A DNA stretch of 64,000 nt from Alkaliphilus transvaalensis ATCC 700919 (GTDB lineage Bacteria > Bacillota > Clostridia > Peptostreptococcales > Natronincolaceae), in contig NZ_KK211287.1 in the NCBI RefSeq assembly GCF_000621485.1, positions 34,427-98,426 on the forward strand. Direction: 5' to 3'. Below the pieces are notes generated by a model. The model was not told the DNA's origin. It made no database searches and worked only from the letters and a program-made list of their open reading frames with translations. The translations under genes and the position numbers were made by a program. Below, piece after piece: positions 44,995-53,273 of this stretch (positions are counted from its first letter, which is position 1; every line of letters starts with the position of its first letter).

Positions 44995-46644
44995 CTATTC
45001 TGTTCTTTTGAATATGGCTTTTTCTAGTATCACTTTTTTAGACAGCTCTTCACTTTGCTCTTCATTATAAAGTTCAACAATATTTCTTCCCTTCTCCTTT
45101 GCCTTGTACATTGCAATATCTGCATTTCTCATCAGCATTTCTCCGCTACTTCCGTGAATTGGGTGTATTGCAACCCCAATACTTGCAGTAATATTAATTT
45201 CAAAGCCCTTTATATAGAAAGGTTCTTTGAGAGATTCGGTAATTTTATTAGCAATCGCCAATGCATCTTCATAATCATTAATCTGATCTAATAAAATTAA
45301 AAATTCATCCCCTCCTTGACGACAGATTGTATCTATAGGGCGGGTACAAGCTTTTAATCGTTTAGTGATTTCAATTAATAGATAGTCTCCAGTTTCATGC
45401 CCTAAAAAGTCATTCACCTTTTTAAATCTATCTATATCAATAAATAATAGGGCAAACTTACTTACATCACCGTTTTTACTGGATTCAAAACAGGCTTCCA
45501 ATCTTTGCCTAAATAATCTTCTATTGGGTAATCCCGTCATAGGGTCATGTTGAGCCATATACTCTAATTCTTTATTAATTAATTCAATTTCTTGCGTTCT
45601 TTCCCTTACCCTTTCCTCTAAAAGATTATTGGCCTCACTTAATTTATTAATTAACATTTTATTTTCCACTAACATTATTGAATGTTTTATAATTAATAAG
45701 ATAATATAAATTCCCCCACCTACTACAATACTTAAAATTTCATCCCATTTAATGATCGTAAGTAAAGTTAGTATGACAATATTAATATAGGGCATATACA
45801 GACGAAGTAAGTAGGTAGAATTTTTTAAATCCATTATAATATCAATTTTCTCTTTAAATTGAGTAGTTGGATAATCGCTAACTTGTTGATCAAATAGACT
45901 AGAAATACCAATTAATAAAGGACAAATAACCCATAATAGATAAATCACCATTGGTTGGCTTAATTGTGTCGGATCATTGATATAATTGGTAAAAAATATG
46001 ATGGTAGTCGTAAAGTAAATAAATGTACTGGCCATATTTAATATTATTGTCCATTTATGAAAGGCATATCTAGGGATAAATAGAAACATCACCAAGCAGT
46101 AAAATAATGTCATTTGCAAAATGGGATAACTAAAGAAAATAAGGTTTACTAGATTAAGGCCCTTTTCATTTAAAATTGGCTTGATAAAATAAATCCAACC
46201 AACTGTAGTTATTATTGTCAGTACCATAAACGTATCCATTATAATTTGAATAAACTTATAATAGAATTTATTAATATAAAGCTTGTAGAATATTGCTATT
46301 GCATATAGTAATATAAATATAAAAAGGAACAAATCTGCCAAATTTGGGAAAGGCAAATTAATACCTATGTAAATCATATAATAGCTCCATATTACATGGG
46401 CAATAAACAAGCTTATTGTTGCCCATAGCATAAGGAGCCACACATTTCTTTCTTTTCCTTTAAATCTTCTACTAGAGAAAAAAATAAGTGTCGCTGCAAT
46501 TAAAGGACTTAATGCCCCCATATACCCCCCTCCGATTAGTAACACCTTTGGGTGGTTTGACCAAACTAATCCCCAAATCTTCAAAAAGCAAACATAGAAT
46601 ATGCAGGTCAAAATGCCAACTCTTTTTAATTTTGTCTTATGCAT
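44995..46644 (-). CDS. Membrane-bound diguanylate cyclase (GGDEF)
   Basis: The N-terminal 320 residues contain about nine hydrophobic helices, a multi-pass membrane sensor. A coiled-coil stretch (NNLLEERVRERTQEIELINKE, about 330-360) leads to a complete GGDEF domain (about 370-535), with active site CRQGGDEFLILL and an inhibitory I-site RxxD (RPID) five residues before GGDEF. It therefore should make cyclic di-GMP with product inhibition. No EAL domain is present. AAGGAGA precedes two ATG codons; the second, at 46644, is best spaced. Confidence 0.87.
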   Translation of the reverse strand: MHKTKLKRVGILTCIFYVCFLKIWGLVWSNHPKVLLIGGGYMGALSPLIAATLIFFSSRRFKGKERNVWLLMLWATISLFIAHVIWSYYMIYIGINLPFPNLADLFLFIFILLYAIAIFYKLYINKFYYKFIQIIMDTFMVLTIITTVGWIYFIKPILNEKGLNLVNLIFFSYPILQMTLFYCLVMFLFIPRYAFHKWTIILNMASTFIYFTTTIIFFTNYINDPTQLSQPMVIYLLWVICPLLIGISSLFDQQVSDYPTTQFKEKIDIIMDLKNSTYLLRLYMPYINIVILTLLTIIKWDEILSIVVGGGIYIILLIIKHSIMLVENKMLINKLSEANNLLEERVRERTQEIELINKELEYMAQHDPMTGLPNRRLFRQRLEACFESSKNGDVSKFALLFIDIDRFKKVNDFLGHETGDYLLIEITKRLKACTRPIDTICRQGGDEFLILLDQINDYEDALAIANKITESLKEPFYIKGFEINITASIGVAIHPIHGSSGEMLMRNADIAMYKAKEKGRNIVELYNEEQSEELSKKVILEKAIFKRTE

Positions 46645-46807
46645 AATCATTCTCTCCTTGAAAATTTGATAACAACTTTTCAACTAATATATCACATAAA
46701 ATCATAAACTAGCAATGTATTATCATTAACTAATATGTTAAAATTTACCTTTTTTATTCTGTAAATACCTTGAAAAGACTTAACTAACTTTCCAATTCTT
46801 GTATACA

Positions 46808-46955
46808 TAAAAAATCCTACATTAAACTGTAGGATTTTTTATAATACATAGGAAATTATGGTCTTTTAAAGGTTACAATCGTCATAATTTTCCATAATGT
46901 ATTTCAACACAAGCCTATCACTAAATCTTTCGTAGGAAGGCTTTGTTCTTATTCG
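46808..46955 (-). ncRNA. Candidate structured RNA: diverged repeat copy with a strong terminator
   Basis: On the minus strand the element starts AGAACAAAGCC, has CTTCCTAC.GAAAG, then TAGTGATAGGCTTGTG, and ends at the terminator AAAAATCCTAC/GTAGGATTTTTT (46808-46840). The AAGCC/GGCTT pair replaces AAGTC/GACTT of other copies, an apparent compensatory change. A second stem, GGAAAATTATG/CATAATTTCC, lies between. With no gene around, an RNA of about 150 nucleotides is plausible. The rest of the 46684-47208 gap shows only AT-rich sequence. Confidence 0.45.
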
Positions 46956-47208
46956 AAGAAATAACAGAACACCATTAACCCTATTTTTATATTCGTTAAT
47001 ACAAATATAAAGCTAAAGTTGATTAAGAAATTTCCTCATATTGTTAATCTAAGTATCTTATTGAATTAATTTTAATCGATTTAAAATCTTGCTATTTTCA
47101 TATTTCAATGTATTACTCATTGAAGTTTAAGCAGCGAAGTTTTTATTTTTCATTAGTATAAATTTAATATTAATTTGGATTTCCTCAGTAACAAGTAATG
47201 ATTATGTA

Positions 47209-47634
47209 TTATTTAACTAACTGTCCACCCAAAGTTTTGCAAGCCTCTAGTCCTTCATCAGAAGGTGTTAGTTGTAAAATAAGTCCTTCTTCAACCAACT
47301 TAGCTCCATAGTTTTTCATTCTTTCTTCCCAATCCTTCATCCATTCACCATTTCCCCAGTCATATGAACCAAATAACACTACTGGTTTACCAGAAATAAC
47401 TGCTTCTAAGGATTCTACAAAAGGCTCCATTTCTGACTCTTCTAAAACTTCAGCTCCCATTGATGGACAACCTAAAGCGACGGCATCTGCATTAACCACA
47501 TCATCTGCTGAAGCTTGGTCAACACTTAGTAATTTTACCTCATTACCTCCATCTTTAGCCCCTTCTGCTACTGCTTTCGCCATCATTTCAGTATTTCCAG
47601 TACCACTCCAATAAATTACAGAAACTTTTTTCAA
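47209..47634 (-). CDS. Flavodoxin (short-chain)
   Basis: This is a cytoplasmic FMN-binding electron carrier. The phosphate loop is YWSGTGNTEMMA at residues 8-19; the ring-stacking loops are in CPSMGAEVLEE and GSYDWGNGEWM. At 141 residues it fits a clostridial flavodoxin. Longer upstream extension lacks a ribosome site; AAAGGAGG eight bases before TTG at 47634 sets a TTG start. A 23-bp Fur-like dyad about 35 bp upstream implies induction in low iron, replacing ferredoxin, and it ends the Fur-regulated island. Confidence 0.9.
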   Translation of the reverse strand: MKKVSVIYWSGTGNTEMMAKAVAEGAKDGGNEVKLLSVDQASADDVVNADAVALGCPSMGAEVLEESEMEPFVESLEAVISGKPVVLFGSYDWGNGEWMKDWEERMKNYGAKLVEEGLILQLTPSDEGLEACKTLGGQLVK

Positions 47635-47667
47635 TGTATGTTCCTCCTTTACAAGATATGTTATTAT

Positions 47668-47690
47668 TTGATATTGAAATTCATTATCAA
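47668..47690. promoter_or_regulatory. Fur-like box before the flavodoxin gene
   Basis: TTGATATTGAA-A-TTCATTATCAA is a 23-bp dyad with ten of eleven half-site matches and contains TGATAATGAATTTCA-like Fur core sequences. It lies 34 bp upstream of the TTG start. Confidence 0.6.
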
Positions 47691-47799
47691 TACATATTAA
47701 GAATATCATCATTTAGAATAATTGTCAATCATTTATTTATTGGAGGAAATTCCATAGCGCCTAGGATGAACTCTCTTTCAATTGATTAATAATTTTGAA

Positions 47800-47842
47800 A
47801 GTTAAGTCACCTAAGGGACATTTTGATTTTCCTCACTTAACT
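47800..47842 (-). terminator. Terminator at the end of the ABC exporter/ygbA genes
   Basis: AGTTAAGT pairs with ACTTAACT around a 27-base interior; the left arm overlaps the ygbA stop. TTCAAAATTATT follows on the minus strand. Confidence 0.5.
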
Positions 47843-48126
47843 AAATGCCTAATGAATTCTATAGGCTGATAGATCATTAGCCTCGGTCCAGAAAACCTCA
47901 TTACATCCTTCATTTTTAGCTTCATATCATGCTTATAGCATGGTGTACTACACTTACCACAGTACCCCTTATTACTGCCATATCTACAGTTGGATAACCT
48001 AATATGGGCATAGGTTAGTAGTTTTTCACAATCTTCACATGGCCCCGCTGTAGAAGCATGTACTTTTCTACAATAAAGTTTAATCATTAAAGAGATAATT
48101 TCTTTTTCTTTTTCGATTCTACTCAT
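47833..48126 (-). CDS. ygbA: YgbA family (nitrous oxide-stimulated promoter) protein
   Basis: The 97-residue protein matches the YgbA_NO family. It has MxxLYC, CEDC (residues about 30-35), the RLSNCRYG.NKGYCGKCSTPCY block with five cysteines and the VMRFSGPRLMI signature near residue 75. The cysteine layout suggests metal or Fe-S binding; E. coli YgbA is induced by nitric oxide and supports recovery from nitrosative stress. A GTG 12 bases upstream lies in the ribosome site GAGGTGG; the ATG at 48126 fits. It follows the CydC-like gene by 31 bp, apparently in the same transcript. Confidence 0.88.
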   Translation of the reverse strand: MSRIEKEKEIISLMIKLYCRKVHASTAGPCEDCEKLLTYAHIRLSNCRYGSNKGYCGKCSTPCYKHDMKLKMKDVMRFSGPRLMIYQPIEFIRHLVK

Positions 48127-48157
48127 ACTTAATACCACCTCAACACAATAATAATTT

Positions 48158-49825
48158 TTAGGTTTTGACTAAATTTTTGTTTTCTATTTTATAGGTTTTC
48201 CTGCAGATAGAAGCACTGGATTTTCGATGGGTAATTAAAATAATGGTTTTAGCCTCCATATTTTCTTTAAGGGCTAGTAAAATTTGTTTTTCATTTAAGG
48301 TATCTAAATTACTGGTGGGCTCATCTAATATTAAAAGATTTCCCTTATGAAGAAATGCTCTAGCTAAACCAATCCGCTGCTTTTCTCCTGATGAAAAGTT
48401 AGCCCCCAGTTCACCAATCTTTGTTTCATATTTTTGAGGTAGGGTCATGATAAAGTCATGAAGAGATGCTTTTTTAGCCGCCTCTATAATTGCTTCATTG
48501 GTAGCTTCTAAGTCTCCCATTCTTATATTATCTGCTATTGTCCCACTAAACAGATATGTATCTTGACTCATTAAAACTTGATTGTCCCTTAAAGTATTTG
48601 TAGGCATCCTTTTAATATTCTTGCCGCCAAGGATAATTTCACCTTCGTTAGAATCCCAGAAACGCATTAAGAGCTTTACAAAGGTACTTTTTCCTGTTCC
48701 GCTCTCTCCTACTACTGCAATTTTATCCCCTTGGGGAATACTAATACTAATATCCTTAAGAACCTCTTCTCTCCCTTGATAACTAAAGGAAACCCTATCG
48801 TATTCAATATCTAGATGGTCTAAGGCTACTCTGCCTGGTATTTCTTCTACTTCTGGCTCTTCATCTAAAAGATCAAACAGCCTTTGGGCTGAAGCAAAGG
48901 TTTGAAGTAGATTATTAGACAGGTTACTTAGGGCTACAACGGGTCCAAAGGAGGATGCAATAATTACAATAGCAATAATCATACTGCCTAATGAAATTTC
49001 ATTTGATAGGGCTAAATTACTCCCCACCACTAGAAAGGTTATAATTGCCATCATAATTGATAAATCTGCTGTTCCTCTAATTACGCCTTCATGGAATTTT
49101 AACTTAGCCTGTTTTTGATTAAGTTCTTCAGAGGTGGTATTAATATAGCCAGCCCTTATGCTTCCATTCTTAAAGATTAAGATTTCCTTAAGCCCCCTTA
49201 ATGAATCTAATAAATATGAATTGGCTTTTCCAAAGGCTTCTCGATACTGACTACCGTCTTCCTTTGCAAATTTTGAAGAAAAATAAGGTATGATCAATCC
49301 AACAAGTATGAAGAATAATAGTGCGATTCCTCCAAACAAAGGATGAATCCAATAAAGTACTGCTGTTATAATACTATTGGTCAACAAAGCAATAGAGATG
49401 GGGGCTACCGTATGGGCATAAAACACTTCTAATAATTCGATATCTGCAGTGATTAAAGAAACTAAGTTCCCCTTTTCCTTACTTTCCAGTTTTGCAGGTG
49501 CTAGCCTCCTTAAAACAGTAAAAACCTTATCCCTCAAAATCGCCAATATTTTAAAGGCGATATAATGACCACAGAGTTGTTCTCCATATCTTAAGGGCCC
49601 CCTTATTAAAGCGCATATGATCATTAATTTAATTGCAGTGGTAAAGTTTATCCCAATGCCTTGCCCTAAAACATCTACAATAGCTATGGCTGCAAAGGTT
49701 GCGATTGAAATTGCAGCTAAAAAACCCAAAACCCCAAGAATAATTGTCATCATCATAAATTTTGTAAGGGGCTTTAATTCAACAATTAATCTTCTCATTA
49801 TTTTAAAACCTGATTGTCTCGCCAC
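48158..49825 (-). CDS. cydC: CydC-like half of a heterodimeric ABC exporter
   Basis: The chain has six membrane helices (about 20-320) then an ABC ATPase domain (Walker A GESGTGKSTFV, signature FSSGEKQRIGLARAF, Walker B LLILDEPTSNLD). In the membrane part LRYGEQLCGHYIAFKILAILR and LAPAKLESKEKGNLVSLITADIELLEVFYAHTVAPIS follow the CydC consensus. CydDC exports reduced thiols and is needed for cytochrome assembly; it binds haem, and haem transport has been reported for the E. coli complex. Here it lies in an apparent haem/iron operon, one base overlapping its partner. Substrate is not proved. Confidence 0.75.
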   Translation of the reverse strand: MARQSGFKIMRRLIVELKPLTKFMMMTIILGVLGFLAAISIATFAAIAIVDVLGQGIGINFTTAIKLMIICALIRGPLRYGEQLCGHYIAFKILAILRDKVFTVLRRLAPAKLESKEKGNLVSLITADIELLEVFYAHTVAPISIALLTNSIITAVLYWIHPLFGGIALLFFILVGLIIPYFSSKFAKEDGSQYREAFGKANSYLLDSLRGLKEILIFKNGSIRAGYINTTSEELNQKQAKLKFHEGVIRGTADLSIMMAIITFLVVGSNLALSNEISLGSMIIAIVIIASSFGPVVALSNLSNNLLQTFASAQRLFDLLDEEPEVEEIPGRVALDHLDIEYDRVSFSYQGREEVLKDISISIPQGDKIAVVGESGTGKSTFVKLLMRFWDSNEGEIILGGKNIKRMPTNTLRDNQVLMSQDTYLFSGTIADNIRMGDLEATNEAIIEAAKKASLHDFIMTLPQKYETKIGELGANFSSGEKQRIGLARAFLHKGNLLILDEPTSNLDTLNEKQILLALKENMEAKTIILITHRKSSASICRKTYKIENKNLVKT

Positions 49826-51624
49826 TATTCCATCTTCCTCCCTTCTAGCATACTTTGTTCATTGATCATGTTATAATATTTCCCCTTAAGCGCCATTAAT
49901 TCTTTGTGATTTCCAAACTCAATAACCCTTCCATTATCCATCACATAAATTCCATCTGCCCCAATAACATTAGCCAATCGATGGGAAATAACAATAGTGG
50001 TCTTCTCCTTCGATAGCTTACCAATTGAGTCCCAAATTACCTCTTCACTTTCAACATCTATATTGGAAGTAGCTTCATCAAATATAAAGACTTCTCTATT
50101 TGTTAGAATAGCCCTTGCTAATGCCAGTCTTTGTTTTTGCCCGCCAGATAGTAAGGAGCCACCTTCACCTACTTTAGTATTTAAACCATCTTCTAATGAC
50201 TTAACAAAGCCTGACAAATTAGTTAACTGCAGGGCTGTTTCAATCTCTTCAACAGTTGCATCGGGTTTAGCCATAAGGAAATTATCTAAAATTGTCCCAT
50301 TGAAAATATAACTATTGGTGGCGATTAAGGCAAGTTTATTATAAAGTTTCTCGTTGTTAATCTGGTTTATATTTACACCATTAAAGCTGATTTCTCCCTC
50401 CTCTACCTCATAATTGTTCAATAATAATGAAGCAATTGTACTTTTTCCGCTTCCACTTTCTCCAACAATAGCGATAAAGGATTTGGCAGGAATCTCCATA
50501 GAAACCCCTTTAATAACCTCCTTTTTACCGTCATAACTAAAGTTAATATGATCAATGAGAATATTAAGACCTGTTGTTTCAGTTCCATCAAATCTTGCTA
50601 CGGCAGCTTCATCAATTGATGTTGAAGTCGCCTTCAGCTTTTCTCTTTCTTTAGTATCTAAAAGTACAAAAATCTTATCGGCAGCAGCAATACCATTCAT
50701 TGCTACATGAAAGAAGGAGCCTAGTAGTCTAAGGGGGATGAAAAATTCAGAAGACAGTAGGATAATAATCAAGGTTTGCCCTAGATTAATATTTCCTATA
50801 AGATATTGATTTAATGCCACAATACTCCCTAATGCTGATCCGCCAAAGGCTATTAAGTCCATAATTGTAATAGAATTTAGTTGCATACTTAGAACCTTCA
50901 TGGTAATTTTTCTAAAGCCTTCTGCTTCATCATTCATTTTTCTATGGACCGACTCATCAATATTAAATATTTTTAGTGTAGTTAGCCCTTGTAGATTATC
51001 TAAAAATGACTCTCCTAGGTTGGAATAAGTGTTCCAATAATTCTTCAAAATTCTTTTAGCAATCTTCATAATTGCTATAATTGATAAAGGAATTAATGGT
51101 ACACATAATATAAAAACAATTGCCGTTTTTAGGGATATGAAGGAGAATACGATAAATAGAGTGATTGGTGCTAAGAGGGCATAAAAAAATTGTGGTAGAT
51201 ATCTTCCAAAATAAATTTCCAATGCCTCCACCCCCTCTATCGACATTTGTAAAATAGATGAAGTTGAGGTGTTATCATTATAATTTAATCCTAATCTAAG
51301 TAATTTATCATAGATCATATTCCTAAGTTTTACTTTGGCCTTTGATGATGCCCTATGGGAAAAATGGGTTGAAACAATATTAGAAATAAAGCGAATGATC
51401 AATAAGATACCGATTATTAAATATTCTCTATGATAAGGAATACCCCCTAATTCGGTTGGAAGGGCTACCCCATTAATTTGATTAAATACGCCATTAATTA
51501 TCTTGCCTAGTAAAAGAACAGTTAAAATATTGCAAACAGTAGCTAGCCAATTTGTCATAACCGTTAATAAAATATACTTCTTCGATTCACCACAAAGGTT
51601 GATTAACCTTTTGTTAATCATCAT
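49825..51624 (-). CDS. cydD: CydD-like half of a heterodimeric ABC exporter
   Basis: This half-transporter has six helices (about 20-320) with the CydD-type segment SIEGVEALEIYFGRYLPQFFYAL, then an ATPase domain with Walker A GESGSGKSTI, signature LLSGGQKQRLALARAI and Walker B VFIFDEATSNIDVES. The frame is open well into the sortase gene, but AAAGGTGAT before ATG at 51624 sets the start, giving 599 residues and leaving 28 bp after srtB. Together with the neighbouring half it forms the exporter. Confidence 0.75.
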   Translation of the reverse strand: MMINKRLINLCGESKKYILLTVMTNWLATVCNILTVLLLGKIINGVFNQINGVALPTELGGIPYHREYLIIGILLIIRFISNIVSTHFSHRASSKAKVKLRNMIYDKLLRLGLNYNDNTSTSSILQMSIEGVEALEIYFGRYLPQFFYALLAPITLFIVFSFISLKTAIVFILCVPLIPLSIIAIMKIAKRILKNYWNTYSNLGESFLDNLQGLTTLKIFNIDESVHRKMNDEAEGFRKITMKVLSMQLNSITIMDLIAFGGSALGSIVALNQYLIGNINLGQTLIIILLSSEFFIPLRLLGSFFHVAMNGIAAADKIFVLLDTKEREKLKATSTSIDEAAVARFDGTETTGLNILIDHINFSYDGKKEVIKGVSMEIPAKSFIAIVGESGSGKSTIASLLLNNYEVEEGEISFNGVNINQINNEKLYNKLALIATNSYIFNGTILDNFLMAKPDATVEEIETALQLTNLSGFVKSLEDGLNTKVGEGGSLLSGGQKQRLALARAILTNREVFIFDEATSNIDVESEEVIWDSIGKLSKEKTTIVISHRLANVIGADGIYVMDNGRVIEFGNHKELMALKGKYYNMINEQSMLEGRKME

Positions 51625-51652
51625 TAAAATCACCTTTCTCTCATTAATCCTC

Positions 51653-52405
51653 TCAATTAATCCTTCTAGCATGAAGGACAAATCTTGCATTATCAAAATC
51701 ATAACTGCAGGTAGACAGGGTTAGAATTTGATCTTTTTCAGAAACTTCAACATCTGTGTTGAAGATCGACTTTTCTTTTATACTTTTTAAAAAGTCTTGG
51801 TAGGCTTGCTGTCCATTAAATTCTGTCTGAATATAGTAAAAATCTACACTGGTGACATAAACAGAAAAGATTTCCCACTTTATCTCTTCATATAAGGTAG
51901 AAAATTTTATGATAGGATTATGATATAAAAAATCCTCATTTTGATATTTTAAGAGGTCTTTAAACATGCTCCCATCCCTCATATTGTGACCATACAATAT
52001 TTTATGTTCTTCATCTAAGAAGGCTTTATTTCTAAAATCCATAAAAATTGCCCCAGCTTTAGATTGTTCCTTCAATAAATTATGACGGAGATAAAAATCA
52101 TTATCTTCTCCTTTAACAACAGGGTAGTCAATCCTCGTGTTGGTTACTGTAATCCACCCTACTAAGTCTTCATTTATTTCTAAAATAGAATGATACCTTT
52201 CTAATATCATTTTTTGACTATCTTTACTAACATCTGCTAACCCCTTTGTTTCTTCAAGTAAAGCTTCATTTCCATAAAATGAATTACGTATCGCTTCATA
52301 TACCTGCTTATCGTTTTGACGATCCATCTGATCAATTGCAAATGTATATATGATATAAATAAGAAGCCCTCCCCAAATCAAGAGGATTACTTTTTTAAAG
52401 TTCAT
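51653..52405 (-). CDS. srtB: Class B sortase (SrtB)
   Basis: This membrane-anchored transpeptidase joins sorted proteins to the wall. A signal-anchor helix (about 4-24) precedes the catalytic domain: His in YGHNMRDGSMFKDLL (about residue 136), the active-site cysteine in LTLSTCSYDF (about 230) and the arginine in NARFVLHARRI. The DLVGWITVTNTRIDYPVVK segment is typical of class B. It lies directly after the NEAT-protein gene, which carries an NPKTGD motif, so it is probably the dedicated anchor enzyme, as SrtB is for IsdC in Staphylococcus. Confidence 0.93.
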   Translation of the reverse strand: MNFKKVILLIWGGLLIYIIYTFAIDQMDRQNDKQVYEAIRNSFYGNEALLEETKGLADVSKDSQKMILERYHSILEINEDLVGWITVTNTRIDYPVVKGEDNDFYLRHNLLKEQSKAGAIFMDFRNKAFLDEEHKILYGHNMRDGSMFKDLLKYQNEDFLYHNPIIKFSTLYEEIKWEIFSVYVTSVDFYYIQTEFNGQQAYQDFLKSIKEKSIFNTDVEVSEKDQILTLSTCSYDFDNARFVLHARRIN

Positions 52406-52446
52406 TTAGGCTCACCTTTTCAATAGATTTGTGAATATGAGAAAAA

Positions 52447-52468
52447 AGAGGGATATTGTAATCCCTCT
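52447..52468 (-). terminator. Terminator between the NEAT gene and srtB
   Basis: AGAGGGAT/ATCCCTCT is followed by TTTTTTCTC on the minus strand, 40 bp after the NEAT gene stop. Read-through would give less sortase than NEAT protein. Confidence 0.88.
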
Positions 52469-52504
52469 AAGTAAGTAAGAAAGTAAATAATTAATGATTA
52501 ATGA

Positions 52505-53173
52505 TTAGTTAGTTACCTTTTTTCCCTTAATGTGGTATACACCATATGTAGCGCCAGTCATAACTAATGCAACTAATATAACATTCATTAAGTTTGAAAG
52601 AACTTGATCACCAGTTTTAGGATTTTCTACATTAGTACTTGTGTTTGTTGTAGTCGTGTTAGTCGTGTTAGTCGTTGTCGTATTAGTAGATGTTGTATTA
52701 GCAGGGGTTGTGTTTGATGCTGTAGAACCTTGTGGTGTAACATTTACCACCGAACCTTTGTTAAATTGTAATACAAAATTTACTTTTCTTCCCATTGCTG
52801 CTACGATGGTTTCCATCATTACTGGCTCATCAATGCTTTTAACTTCGAACTTATAAGTGATTGTCTTTGCAGCAACGTTCTCAGATACTTCTTCTGCTAC
52901 TTTGAAGCTTCCATCAGCTGTTTCTGCAGCTAAATCGTACATAGAATCTGCCATTTCCATTGTTACAAAAATCTTACCCTTTTCTACATCTAATCTTACA
53001 GGTTTCACGATTGAATCATTTGCCATAGATGGTGAACCATTTGATGCATTAACAGCATCTACACTAATTGTATACTGTCCATCTTGAAGTGGAGCTGCTG
53101 CAAAAGTTACCCCTGTAAATACCATCAGTGTCATCATTAATGCTAAAATACCTTTAAATAAACCATTTTTCAT
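52505..53173 (-). CDS. NEAT-domain surface protein with NPKTG sorting signal
   Basis: A signal peptide (about 1-25) is followed by one NEAT domain (about 28-145): LQDGQYTISVDAV, SMANDSIVKPVRLDVEKGKIFVTMEMADSMYDL and later FVLQF. NEAT domains bind haem. The usual YxxxY of strand 8 appears as MGRKV, so the tyrosine ligand is absent and methionine may replace it. A Thr/Asn-rich spacer (about 150-185) leads to NPKTGD, a hydrophobic helix and the basic tail KGKKVTN, a wall-sorting signal. Of two nearby ATGs, the one at 53173 is better spaced. Confidence 0.87.
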   Translation of the reverse strand: MKNGLFKGILALMMTLMVFTGVTFAAAPLQDGQYTISVDAVNASNGSPSMANDSIVKPVRLDVEKGKIFVTMEMADSMYDLAAETADGSFKVAEEVSENVAAKTITYKFEVKSIDEPVMMETIVAAMGRKVNFVLQFNKGSVVNVTPQGSTASNTTPANTTSTNTTTTNTTNTTTTNTSTNVENPKTGDQVLSNLMNVILVALVMTGATYGVYHIKGKKVTN

Positions 53174-53273
53174 TATCATCGTCTCCTATTCTTTTTCTTT
53201 TTTTTAATAAAACTAATTTTGATTTTAATTTTGAAAAAGTAATAATTATAATAGGTGGGCTTCACCTAATTAA

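Noticed and set aside
51625-51702. Longer N-terminus of the CydD-like protein
   Set aside because: It would overlap srtB by 50 bases; a good ribosome site favours the ATG at 51624.
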